Shown here: in pieces, positions 32,393 through 43,802 of the stretch
How positions within the stretch are numbered: position 1 is the stretch's first letter
Layout: every line of letters begins with the position of its first letter
Assembly: GCA_963969495.1 (NCBI GenBank)
Contig: OZ018333.1
Coordinates: forward strand, 91,478,207-91,542,206
Reading direction: 5' to 3'
Source: Ceratothoa steindachneri
Lineage: Eukaryota > Arthropoda > Malacostraca > Isopoda > Cymothoidae
Length of the DNA stretch: 64,000 nt
The notes under the pieces: generated by a model
What the model saw: only the letters and a program-made list of their open reading frames with translations
Database searches by the model: none
What the model was told of the DNA's origin: nothing
Made by a program: the position numbers and the translations under genes

Positions 32393-32604
32393 TATGTGTC
32401 CGCTTCGGATCTTTTGTTATATTTATTCATTTATTGTTATTTTGTTATATTTACCTATGTATTGTCCACTTCGGATCTTTTATTTTATTTGTTTTTTGTT
32501 GTTTTTTAATTATCTTGTCCACTTTGGATCTTTTAGTTAATATTATACCTATTTTTATTTTATTTATTTTTCTTATTTAACTGTCCACTTAGGATCTTTT
32601 ATGA
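32393..32604. repeat. Degenerate tandem repeat, 4 units of about 60 bp
   Basis: The word GTCCACTTCGGATCTTTTA recurs four times (about 32395, 32464, 32517, 32582) with T-rich spacers. It may belong to the 3' end of the adjacent minus-strand LINE. Confidence 0.7.
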
Positions 32605-32699
32605 CCAATTCGTTACCTTTATTTACGTGAAATAAATCATTTTGGTTTTATTGTTCCATCGTTTAATATTGAATTGTCAATGTGAATTGAAATAGGATT

Positions 32700-33930
32700 A
32701 ATTTTCTGGTAGTTTCTCAATAAATCGGTTGGATTACTTGTCGAGCTATTATTTGGCTGCTTTTAAAAGCTTGCCTGAACCTTAAGTTTTGTATGTCTAA
32801 ATCAGGTAGTCTAATCGGGTTCAGCACCTCTTCTGGCATATTATCATAGACTTTCTGCCAAATATTTCGTGCTAGTCTATTTAGGGTAATGTTTAATGGC
32901 TCGATATCCGTCGCCTCATGTAATAATCTAGTAGGAATGTAGTCAAGCAGTGACACGTTGGTAATAAATATTATTGCCTTATTTTGGATAATTTGAGCTT
33001 TCTTAATAACTGTTTTGCTCAAGGTATTAAGGGGTATAGCCGGGTACAAGAGAAGTGGTCTTACCAACAAAAGACTTTCCTTTTGTCGCTCGCCGAGAGA
33101 TGTGTAAAACGATAGAGACTCTGTAGCGTTTTCGCAGCAGCGGTGATCTTTTGTAGGTAATGGGCCCTGTACCCATTCGATGTTAATTTCAAGCCTAGAA
33201 CTCAGCCTTCTCTTCAGTACTCAAAGAGCTCATTCTGGACTAGTAAATCCGATGTTTTCCGACGGCCAACTGGTATCACTTTGAACTTTTGTTTTTATCT
33301 TATTTCTTTTTTTGAAGTTGTTGACATTAACAATTTCTCTCCCTGTCCTGTTAGTGATGTCGTTAGGATTTTTGTTAACCCTTTGTAACGATTTGAGTGA
33401 TATCATCTTCTAGTTTTACATACTGGGTAAGGTCTGGAACAGGATGTGGTAAATACCCAGTATACACTGAATGCAGGGTGGTACTGAGGCATCCCCCTTG
33501 AGGTACCCCAGCCTCGAGACTAAAGGATATCCCTTCTGTCCATTTATCTTCACCACTGCTTCTCTTTCCTCCAGATAGTCGCATAAAATCCTGGTTAAGT
33601 TTCCATCCATGGCTAGTTCACTCAGTTTGCTTTTAAGACCCGGTAGCCATATCTTATTCAATGCCGAGGCCACGTCGCGAAGTACGACATCGACATTACC
33701 ATTCGTCGCTTTTCCAATCGCTATTCCCTCCGTAATTAATGCCAGAGCCGTTTCCGTACCTAATTTCCTCCTGAACCCATGTTGAGCACTTCATCATTTC
33801 TCCCCCTAAAAGCTTAATGGCCTGATACGAGAGCTCAGTGTAGCTGCAATTTCAACATCCAGGCTTTCGGAAAAGAACGGTCGACTGCCAAAACCTAAAA
33901 TAACTGTCTAGCGGAAAAGAGAGAAGAGGT
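32700..33930 (-). pseudogene. I-like LINE, 5'-truncated (RT and C-terminal domain)
   Basis: Minus-strand text from about 33790 down: HGFRRKLGTETALAL, then VVLRDVASALNKIW, where the second half of motif A reads LNK instead of FDK. Next come WLPGLKSKLSELAMDG, GVPQGGCLSTTLHSVYTG and LEDDITQIV, where the YADD box has decayed. The 33070-32717 frame is the C-terminal region (QNKAIIFITN, NIWQKVYDNMP) also seen in LINE copy 2 near 17903-18160. Same family as the 10.7-18.6 kb copies. Confidence 0.85.
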
Positions 33931-34620
33931 TTCTCCCATACTTCAATTAGGAATAATACTTGTCCACGTCAATAACATCCAAGGATCGTTCTAAATAGAT
34001 ATACTAGAATATTAACTACAGGATTGGCGGTTTCTTATAGACAATTCTACCAGAGGTTTATTTGTTTTATTGCACAATAGTAACCGATAAGCTTCTGTAC
34101 CAATTGCTTGCCCAATAAGACCCAAGGAAGAATTTGGAAATGTCAGAATAGTCTCAAAGAAACTCTTCTCTTATAAATACTATTTGTGTTAATCTAAAGA
34201 TGGTGAATATTTTGCTTAGACAGCAACGCAGGAACACGAAATAACATTGTTTCATCTTGTTTGGGTATAGTCGGGCAAAGCAAGATCCCTGGGAAATATT
34301 AACATGACCTTCCAAATGTAATAAGAGCGTAAGGGCAGCTGGCATCAGTAAAGAACTATTAGTTCGAAGAGAAAACCACACACTCCCTCCAATCCCTATC
34401 AAGTTTAAACTGATGAAACAATTTGGAAAAAAACGGCCATTGCTTAAAATGCATTTGAAGACCATTTCTAGAACTGAGTATTAATAGTTAACATCAGGAA
34501 TATTAAGTAGTCTTCAAATTCATAAACTCAGCATAGATTCTAATTTTGCATAACTTATTAATGTTGTTGAAGCTTCTGCCTTGTGTAGTTATATACTGGT
34601 TTGGAAGTGGATTAATGAAG
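33931..34620. other. No feature recognised
   Basis: A minus-strand frame of 103 codons (34465-34154) is present but resembles no family I know and lacks splice or start context. Otherwise AT-rich unique sequence. Confidence 0.4.
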
Positions 34621-34624
34621 TGAC

Positions 34625-34800
34625 TTATAACGGAATTGCCTAGTCGTTACGGTTCCTACCAATTTGATCTCAACGATACAGAGTCAGAGGCTCGATTCTT
34701 CATCGTCTTTTGTTGTCGCTCTCTTTAACCAGTGACTCTGGGTGGTAGGAGCTTCGCTGTTTCTTCACCTCCCGATAGATGCAGCGTAACTCTATTTACA
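34625..34800 (+). repeat. Possible tRNA-derived SINE
   Basis: An A-box-like TTGCCTAGTCG (about 34636) and a B-box-like GGCTCGATTCT (about 34691) lie about 55 bp apart, followed by a G/C-rich body with GGGTGGTAGGAGC. This is the arrangement of a Pol III SINE head. Only one copy is in the window, so this is tentative. Confidence 0.35.
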
Positions 34801-35730
34801 TCCACACCCTCGTGCACCGCTTCAAGGATTAACTAATTTTCTTTCAACTTGATACAAAACGAGAAATAATGACAGAAATACAGATCAACCAGAGCCAACT
34901 TAAAATAATGTAAATATAGAGGGGATGGAAAGCCCAGTTCTGCCGAACCTTAAGGATCAGGTACAGTTTGGGGTTCTAACTACGCTCCCAATAATCTCAT
35001 TTACAAAAAATTAATTAAATTTAAACAACCTTATCTTAAACTTCTCGTTAATACCAACCTATAAAGAGTAGCTTCACAAAGACCACAACTGGCAAAGACT
35101 GTAGCCGAATTCGCAGCTCCAATTCACTACAACCACCACGGATGGGATTGTGAGAGGATCTCATCGCAAATCAGCCTCGCATCTCCTTTTATAGGGCCAG
35201 GTATCTAGGTCGCCAGAGAGTCATGACGTATAGGCCTGCCTATTGTGACTCAGCACGCCATTCATTGTACAAATTTAAATATAAAAATGAGTCAAAATTC
35301 GTAATACAAAGTACTCACTGGAGCAACACATAACGGCCGCAATTCACGACTGACGCGTACATACAAAAATAGGGTATCATGTGTATCTTCTGTGTATATA
35401 TATCTAGATTTAATGTTATGCATTATTCAAACTTCTTGGCAGGGTATCCTGTAAACGAAAGTTTAGTTAGGGCACATTAAAGCGGGGGCATTTCTATCTC
35501 TAGAAAAAAGAAATCGATACAAAATTCTCTCGACATTTACAGAGACATCAAGAAGTAAATAGACACAGTAAATTACTGTAAATTTAAAGAATGAAAAGAA
35601 TTTTGAACATTGTATTATAATTAGACTTTGTGTTCTTCACTTTAGTGGAGTTTAAAGCTGCAATTCGCGTAAGCATAAAATAAATAAGCTCTGATATTAT
35701 AGCTTGTGGTATTTAGGACCAAGTTTTGCA
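34801..35730. other. No feature recognised
   Basis: Moderately AT-rich sequence with no supported coding region, repeat or RNA gene. Confidence 0.4.
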
Positions 35731-35734
35731 GATA

Positions 35735-36670
35735 CCGTTGAGAAATTGTGACATGTTCCTCTTTTGGGGGGATTTTGCGAGTAAAGTCCTGCCTAGTATT
35801 CTGAAGATATGTTCTATTGGGTTCTCGTCAGGAGACTGACTCAGCAAAGAAAGTAGTTTGATTGTGCTTTGTTCCTCCCATTATTTCTTCATCTTTTACA
35901 GTATTTAATTATCTTTTATTACTATCCTACTTATTAAAAAATATCGTCATTATCTGTTATTTTTATTACTATTATCAACATTCTTACTAACAACATCTTA
36001 ATCTGGCGCGGGGCCCATTTTGATAAAATTGGTAGAAGACCCAAATCTTTAAGAGTTTTTTAATCTTTCAGAGTTGTTATTGCCAACACAAAAAAACAGC
36101 TCCGAACTTCCTTCATTCCAAACAGCTCACAACAACGTGACAAAAAAAACACCCTATTTCACCCTTAGTCGTAATACATCAATGTCAAGATGCGAAGAGT
36201 GTAATCTCCAAACTCATAACCTTCCATTGTTTGAACATTAAGTACACTTTGATTCGTTAGAAAAAGTGTGCACAAATTCTAATGGCTTTTTGCTAATTTC
36301 TTAAGCCAACTCATTCTTCTTTTAAATTTTAGTTACAGTTAAAAGATTCTTCCTCTTGGCTGCACGTCCATCATATCTAAAAGAAGGTACGTACATACTA
36401 ATACTCTTAGGTTGATTTTGAATCCTTCAGCCACTTTTGAAGCTTTTAATCAAAGGCTGTTCTCAATTGATCTTCGAGCAGCACGAAGTCTTTCATGAGG
36501 CCCAGGACGACCAAGTCTTGTGACTCCGGGGATGTTTCAATCTCCCTTTAAATTGAACTATAATTCTGTTAACGGAAGGAAGACTTATTTCAAGATTCCT
36601 AGCAATTTGCCTTATGGACGGTCCAGTCTCAAATTGATCAACGATCGTCCTTTTTGAAAATAGGAAATTT
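35735..36670 (-). pseudogene. Tc1-like transposase relic
   Basis: The minus-strand N-terminal helix-turn-helix reads IVDQFETGPSIRQIARNLEI (about 36650-36590), followed by RLGRPGPHERLRAA. The C-terminal DDE block reads SPDENPIEHIFRILGRTLL near 35850-35790. The middle is scrambled by stops and shifts. The spacing fits a degenerate copy of one Tc1/mariner-superfamily element. Confidence 0.75.
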
Positions 36671-38040
36671 CTTGGAATTAAGATTTCTACGCATGTTTTA
36701 TAATATCATTATTAAACTCTGGAAATAAGAAAACAAATTCTAAGCATAATAAATATAAACAATCAGAATATAAACATTTTTTCATAAAATTCACAGTGTT
36801 TATTTTCGTCTTTCATGTCTCTGTATATTCAAAGAATTCTCTGAATTGTATTTAACACCACAAATCAATTTTGTAGCTGACTCGCTTCCCTATTCATATT
36901 AGACGGAAATATTTAACATTGATTTAGATATTTTATGCCAATTATTTAGGCTCTTTTGCTTATTGAAAATGATAACATTATCACAAGCCTAAGTAGAGAT
37001 ATCCTATACTACAAAGTTTGGAATATATGCTATCTCTAATTAGGCGAAGAACAGCAAGAATAAACCATAATTCTCGTTTTCTGTTCAATTTCAAACGACA
37101 ACTCCTAAAAAAGATTTCTTGAAATTTCTCTTTTTGGACAAATGGATGTTTCCCGAGTCGTAGGGGTGGTTATCTTAAAGAGGTTTGAGGAATTCCAGGA
37201 GCCTTTTTAGGTGATTTAGGAATTTTTACTATTATTCTTACCTAACAGTTCAATTAAACTGATATATTTACCAAATTCACCTCTTAAAGACTTGAAGAAT
37301 TCCACTATTCATTTTATTCAATAAACTCACCATCGGCCTCAAGCACGGCTTCCCTGCTGCGCCGGAACGTACTTCAGGCCTTCTGGGTAAAAAATGTGGT
37401 CCTCCTGAACTTAGGTCACATGTTAGTAGTGCACGGAGACTTGTTGGTATCTACCTCCCTCAACAACGCCACAAGCCTTTCTAGTCTAGAGATGGGCAGT
37501 CTGGAAGATTGTGAGGCTAGTGACGTAGTCAATTAAATTATGTGACAGCCCAAACTAGCTCCTCCTGCTTATGTGGCACACGTACGGCTTGCCAGCGGCA
37601 ACCTACTCGAATCAAGGCAACACCACTCCATGCACTTGATGTAATCCTCCGTATTGAGTCTGAGGTCCTCCGGAAAGGTAATCGGGGGACTAATGTGGCT
37701 TTCGATACTGACCATCTTAACCATCATGATGTGGGCTTGGTCTTCATGACTCTCAGTACATCTCTGGGCCACACAGAACTCCAGTGGTTGTTAAGTAAGT
37801 TCACCATCTGTTCTTGGCAGAAATTCTTCTCATCTGAGAAGAATCAAAACATCTAGGGTTAAAGGGATGGTTTAGTTTGTTCACAAGTTTCCCAGCGCGT
37901 TTCTTTCGCTTGTCCTTCATCTTTTGTGACAGAAACTGGCCCGTTCTCAACTTGTATGAGTAGTAGGGGATTTTCCTTCTGCCCCGGATAGGGAAAGTGT
38001 GTAAATCGCTTAGAGTAGGAAAGGGGCGCATAGAAAAATA
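36671..38040. other. No supported gene
   Basis: Complementary frames of 104 (+, 37542-37856) and 67 (-, 37772-37569) codons overlap. The minus frame reads MVKMVSIESHIS and DYIKCMEWCC and follows a possible acceptor (GTGTGGCCCAG). It may be an exon, but no partner exon was found. Confidence 0.3.
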
Positions 38041-38150
38041 AATAAAGAAAAGTAGCGAAACGAGTTTCGAACGCGCTTCCCGCGTCGCTGGAGAACCTAA
38101 CGTTAGCGAGAGTCTTAAATCACTCGGCCATCCTTAGTCCACCCAAAAAG
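38041..38150 (-). repeat. tRNA-derived SINE-like copy 1
   Basis: On the minus strand a tRNA-Ser/Leu-like head is present: an A box TGGCCGAGTGA (38120-38130) and a B box GTTCGAAAC (38063-38071), with a long variable-arm-like insert between them. The acceptor stem does not pair, so it is not an intact tRNA gene. A T-rich tail follows. Confidence 0.6.
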
Positions 38151-38354
38151 ACTGATTCAAACAAAGCATTTAAGACCCTCGCCTGATCTTCTCGCACGCT
38201 ACCCCCTCCCCGCCCTAGAAGGGAAGCGTATTTTGAGGATTGAGGAGAACGGCGTCAGGAAAAGGTTATTTCGAGGACTAATGTTCTCCCTCCCGGGACT
38301 CCCGGGTCTTGGGCACCATTGTAGATAGTTTTGTGTAGGAAAGGGGGAAAAGAA

Positions 38355-38465
38355 AAAGGGAGAAAGAAAAGTAGCGAAACGAGTTTCGAACGCGCTTCCT
38401 GCGTCGCTGGACAGCCGTTAGCGAGAGCTTTAAACCACTCAGCCATCTTGAGTCCCCCCAAATAC
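38355..38465 (-). repeat. tRNA-derived SINE-like copy 2
   Basis: Near-identical to copy 1: A box TGGCTGAGTGG at 38435-38445 and B box GTTCGAAAC near 38383-38392. The flanks of both copies also match (CTTCTCGCACG near 38190 and 38503), so a unit of about 310 bp was tandemly duplicated. Confidence 0.65.
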
Positions 38466-38944
38466 TCATCCAAGCAAAGCATTTAAGTCGCTCGCTTGAA
38501 CTTCTCGCACGCCACAAGTGTCCGGATGCGTCACAGTGGGCAAGACACGAGACTCATGATGCGCCCCCTTTTCTCATTCTAACGAGGGGTCATCCAGAAG
38601 CTCTAAACAAGCGAAAAGGAGCTTCATCAGGTATGTGAATATAGATACCCATCGGTAGGATTCCTGGGAACAGAGAGAATGTGTGTTTGTGTGTGTTATG
38701 TGCTGCGAAGATGGGAGAGGAAAGAAAGCCGTGTTGTGTTTGGCTATGTGTGTAAGATCTTTCCCTGGATTTTTCTTGGAAGTTTCAAACCCCAGAATCA
38801 CGAACAATATTCCTTTCATTTTACATCTAAACTGTGGAAGTGTCTCCTTCCTTCTCGTTTCGCACCTTCCTTCACCCTTATCAGCTACAGATGGCAGGCA
38901 TGGGGACATTTTTAATGATCTTTTTCTTCCGTATTTACACAAGA

Positions 38945-40650
38945 GGATCAAGATAGATTAATTGATGATAATTCTAGGTCAAGTGAAGTCGTGTTGAATA
39001 CCATTAATAGGAACAGGGAAATAATTAAATGGTTTATATTGGAGTTAAATACTAGTAAGTCATCTGGCCCAGACAACATTCATTCTAGGTTACTCAAAGA
39101 AGGTGTAGATAGTATTGCAGTAGCTCTTGAGAAGATATATACTAGATCGCTAGAGTTTGGAGAAATACCGAATGATTGGAAATTAGCGAATATAGTGTCA
39201 ATTTTTAAAAAGGGAAGTAAAGAGGACCCGAATAACTTTAGGCGGGTAAGCTTAACTTCTATCGTTTGCAAAATTCTTGAGAAGATAGTTAAGAAGGGAA
39301 TTTCTGACCATCTAGAGAGTGGGTTTAGAAGAGGTAGATCGTGTTTAACAAATTTACTGGATTTTATGGATGTATGTTACTAAACAACTAGATAAGGGAG
39401 AGAATGTTAATGTAATTTACTTAGATTTTAGCAAAGCTTTTGATAAGGTTCCACATAGGAGACTAGTTCACAAATTAAAAACGCATGGGGTATGTGGTAA
39501 AGTTTTGAATTGGATAACTGAATGGATGAAAGATAGGAAACAGTGAGTTGTGCTGAATGGGGTGAGGTCACAGTGGAGGGACGTTATCCGTTCTATGCCC
39601 TTTATTATTCATAGTTTATATAAATGATCTTGGGGAGGATGTAAATAGCAAAGTGTCAATTTTTGCTGATGACACTAAATTGGCAGCTGTAGTCAAAGAA
39701 GTTGAGGGTAGCTTTAAAATGCAGAGTGACCTAAATAAGTTAGTAGCTTGGGCTCAGAAGTGGAAAATGACATCAAAAATGCAAAGTTCTTAACATGGGA
39801 AGGGATAATAGGGAATTTAGCTATGAAATGGATGGGCATTGGCTGAATTCAGTTGAGGATGAAACGAATGTTAGCTAAAAGAGTAAAGAGGTTATCCTTA
39901 AACCCTAGAACTCGTATGTTAGGCCACATTTAGAGTACTGTATACAAGCATGGTTACCACATTTTAGATATGACATCAACCTGCTAGAGTCAGTACAAAG
40001 GAGGGCAACAAAAATTTTACGTTTCCTGAAGCACTTTGGATATGAAGATAGACTGAAGGTACTAAATATGTTCTCATTTGAGAGAAGATATGTGAGGGGA
40101 GATATGATTGAGCTTTTTAAAATCTGTTCTGGGATGGATAAGTTGGATTTTAGCAAGTTATTTGAGTTGGAAGGTAGTAATAGGACTAGGGGTCACCACT
40201 TCAAAATTAAAAAACAGAGGTGCAGGTTGGATGTCGGAAAATATTTTTTCAACAATAGAGTGATAGGTTACTAGAATAGTTTGCCATTTGGGACGATAGA
40301 CAGTCCAAACTTGAATGTATTCAAACGCAGATTAGATTATTATATAGGGAGGGAGGGTTAACTTTGGGGGGTATTCTGGACTAATTCCTGTTGATGCAGT
40401 TTTTTATTATTGTATATTATGATTGATTTGGATTTTGACGAGTCTTGATGATGATGCTTTTTGTTTTTGACACATTCTTGTGTTTGGTTCAAATTGTATA
40501 TTGTAGATGCATAATCTGACACAATCCTATGGATGCATTTTGTGGGTGGGTTTTGACAAATGCGGAGGATGACCTTTGATAGGCCCTTGTGTCTTTTGTC
40601 ATCCGTGAAATTATGTTATGTTATGTTATGTTATGTTATGTTATAGCACT
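38945..40650 (+). pseudogene. CR1-like LINE, 5'-truncated, with (TTATG)n tail
   Basis: RT text begins with SSGPDNIHSRLLKE (from 39060), FRRVSLTSIVCKILEKI and SGFRRGRSC. After shifts it continues LDFSKAFDKVPH (motif A) and FADDTKLAA (motif C), then the C-terminal RPHLEYCIQAWLPH, VQRRATKIL and RLDYYIG near 40350. These blocks are characteristic of the CR1 group. The element ends in about seven TTATG repeats (40612-40646), the kind of short terminal repeat CR1 LINEs carry. It is dead (several stops and shifts). Confidence 0.88.
40612..40646. repeat. (TTATG)n LINE tail
   Basis: Seven tandem pentamers at the 3' end of the CR1-like LINE. Confidence 0.9.
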
Positions 40651-42456
40651 AAATATTGAGATTAATACGGCATGAAATAAAATTGCTGCTCCAAATAGAA
40701 TTTAAAAAAGAACACGAGGCTAAACAAGGGCAACTAAATTATCTGAGTGAACATTTTGATCTGGTTAGAATTTTTCTTAGGAATTTCTAAAGATTTTATT
40801 TTAAATTTTCCTACGAATATAGATTGCCAAAGTAAATCAAGAACACAAATCTTGTAAAAAAAAGTGAAAGAAAGGCAAGGAATAAGCTAGACAGTGGTAC
40901 TAAGGCTCTTATAGGGGGTAGGGAGAGAGAATTGTAGGTAAATTTGTTAAAGAACCCCTCTGTACTTGAATAACGTCGAGCTTCCCTAAATTCGGCGAAT
41001 TTAACGAGTTTCAAAAATATTTGAACTGCTTTTGCAATGGACTATTTTGATAAAGAGAATTCATACAAACACTGAATCGTTTATCCTGATAACTAAAAAC
41101 TTCAACCAAGATTTAAATAAATCGAAAAAAAACGCACTTTAAAGTATGCATTACACTATTATATCGAAATAAATTATAAAACAACATTTCACTAAAATCT
41201 AACAACAAAGAATTATGCAAAGGTTTGAAGTGTTAAATAATTAAAAGGCATTTTCGGGCAGAGCTCCAAAAGGCCGCGTTGCAACCACCACAATGAGTGC
41301 GCGTCACACAGGAAATGTACTTCTGCACTCAACGAGGATTATGTCTAAAATGGCTAATTAACTATTTCTATTGTCTATTCGCCCATTACGTATTTTACGT
41401 TTCATTATACCGAGTGAATCGCTTAACGTTTCTAGCTTTACAATTTTGTTATGAAGCATCGAATCTTCCTAGTAAGCGGACTTGTACATTAAATAGGAAA
41501 CGGTGTATCAGTCGGAACCTTAAGATTAAACTTCAGGGATAATCTTAAGGGTGTTACAAAGAAGCGATTAAAAACTGAGATGAGGAGGTCGAGTCATGTA
41601 TCAAAATGGAAAGACATCATATATCTACTTATGATTAACACAAAGAATATATAAGTTGAAACAGTAAATAAGGAGAAGAAGGCTAGAAAGATGCCTGACT
41701 ATGTCATAGATTGCAAAGCATTAGTAATATGGGTAGAAGTGAGATGATGGGCCAATTTATGAGATAATGCGAGAAAGTATTTCTTCACCTGCTTCACATT
41801 GCAGTGAATAGCAGCCGAGATTAGGCATTCCCAGATGCTCTTATCCTTTCTACTCACTGAATCTCAGCGTAATCAGGATTCTAAGCCTCGAATAACATCA
41901 TGGATTGTATAGCTTCACAGGACCCATCTTCAAAGAAAACCTTCGGTCAGATGTAGTTTATTAACTAAAATTCAACATTAATAACAAATACGTAATGCAG
42001 AAAAATTCTCTTTTTAATTTTATTCTGAATAAAGTTAGCATATTTAGGAATTAAATTACACCACACCATCTTTCGGAATGAAATGTTCATTATTTATTTC
42101 TTTTAAATTTTATAGTCTCTATCATTATAATTTATACCTAATTTAAAAGGCGTATTTGCCTTATAACTGAATGAAGGCTATGAACGTCACATAATTTAGG
42201 TCAATGAATCAGTCTATCTACTGTGGCGGATTTCACTCCCTCTTCAAACATCTTGCAATCACTACAAACATAAAATCACTTCCTGGTTATGAGAATCCCA
42301 CCTTAAAGTTATACACTTGTTCCTGTTGTCTGGCAACATTTCCCTCACTAGCGTCCTTTTCACGAAGCCTATTTCTTCTGATCAACCTTCCATACTAACA
42401 GGCTCATGTTGCTTAAAGGTAGTTGTGGTGTCCACAGGTACCTACGCTGCAATGGT
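40651..42456. other. No feature recognised
   Basis: AT-rich sequence with short frames only. No transposon text, RNA gene or repeat could be supported. Confidence 0.4.
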
Positions 42457-42631
42457 ATTGGTAAAGGACATTAACTTCCTGAAAGATGTCAAAGCGGGGG
42501 AGGCAACTATTTCCTCATAAGAAGGTGGGACGTTTTCTACTACCAAAATAGGAAAGCATCCAGCCTTATTATGAAACAGAGTTGCCTCTCCCGCTCTCAC
42601 TTCCTTCAGCAAGTTAATGTCCTTTACCAAT
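42457..42631. repeat. Inverted duplication of a coding-like segment
   Basis: Arms 42457-42509 (+) and 42631-42580 (-) are about 85% identical around a 70-nt loop. Each arm read outward-in encodes nearly the same peptide: VLVKDINFLKDVKAGEAT on the + strand, and the minus version differing mainly by conservative changes (Asn-Phe to Asn-Leu, Asp to Glu, Lys to Arg). The transcript would form a hairpin of about 50 bp. Confidence 0.7.
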
Positions 42632-43569
42632 ATAACTGTGTAATTGTGAGAATCACAATCCTCACTACATTGGCATGACTATGTTCGCTAAGACGGTTAA
42701 CTGCACCTATACAGGGTGTCGCCTTCAAGCGCCATACCCCTTCGCCCCATGGCATTTAGCTCATAAGGATTATGCTCAATGAGAACGCCGCCATCCTGCG
42801 CAATGAAAGAGATCCAACACGACTGCGGATGGGTGAAACAGTCACAATATTCCAAAACATTCAACATTCAAAGCATGAACGAATCACTCCTTTCGACAAT
42901 AGACCAAGAATAATTCTTGCCTACTCTTTTATTAATCTCTCTGCATTGGATTACGTATCTTGTAATCCGTTTTGTTTCAATACTTCTTCATCTCTGAATG
43001 TTCCTATGATTTAATCCAATCCAAGTAGTGTAAGGGGTTACGTGCAAAGGAGGAAGCTGTAAGGTGGATAGAGATAAAGGGGAGAAAAGAGAAAAATATA
43101 GAATATTGCCCAAGAGTTACAAGGCGCCTGGGGATCAAGCTTATCGCCTATTCTGTCCTTTTGATAGTGTATTTATTACATTTTGTGTTTTGATTTCGTT
43201 CAACCCTTTGACTTTGTTGAAGGTTATTCCGTTTTGTAGCTTGTATAATCTTTCGTTTTCCTTTATTTATTGTATTGGGTCTGTTTGTATTGACTTTTTT
43301 GTTCTATGCATGTTGATAGAATTATTTGTGTTCGTATATTGTATTTAGGTACTGTTGTTTTGGTTTGTATTACGTTTACTTGTGTGTTCTTATATTGCTG
43401 TGTATGTTAATATACTTGTGTGTCCATATAATGTATGTATATATGACTGTATACTTGTGTTCATATATATTGTATACGTGTCTATATTTGTATGATCATT
43501 ATATTGTATTATGTCCGTTTGTTTAGTAGTATTTTGTAGTATGTTCCATTAATTGTATATTGTTTGTTT

Positions 43570-43802
43570 TATGTGTTGGTCATAGAATGCGGTCGTTGGA
43601 GGTGGCCCTTTGCCGAGTTTGCATTGACCACACGAGACTTACTCACGGCCATCTTGTTTCGGGTGATGTTCATATCAGCCCTTGCTGTTGTTTTTGCGGT
43701 GGGGACCAATCGGTTGCCCACCTTTCAGTGGATTGCACCCATTTCGCCATTCTCTGGTTGTCCTGTTTCCCGACCCTTTTAACTATTCCTCAACACACCC
43801 GT
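43570..43802 (+). pseudogene. LINE C-terminal region, left part, interrupted by LTR element
   Basis: Frame text CIDHTRLTHGHLVSGD, then a Cys/His cluster (CCCFCGGDQSVAHL) and LLTIPQHTR, the C-terminal zinc-finger region of jockey/R1-type LINEs. The frame resumes directly after the Gypsy insertion at 50035 once the CCCGT duplication is discounted. Confidence 0.75.

Noticed and set aside
34154..34465. 103-codon minus frame as a gene
   Set aside because: No recognised motif, no signal or splice context, and composition like its non-coding surroundings.
38041..38465. Intact tRNA-Ser or tRNA-Leu genes
   Set aside because: A and B boxes are present, but the acceptor stem ends do not pair and an anticodon stem cannot be closed, so SINE-like heads are more likely.
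38574..38961. Overlapping frames on both strands just upstream of the CR1-like LINE
   Set aside because: Mutually antisense, low-complexity starts, no family resemblance.
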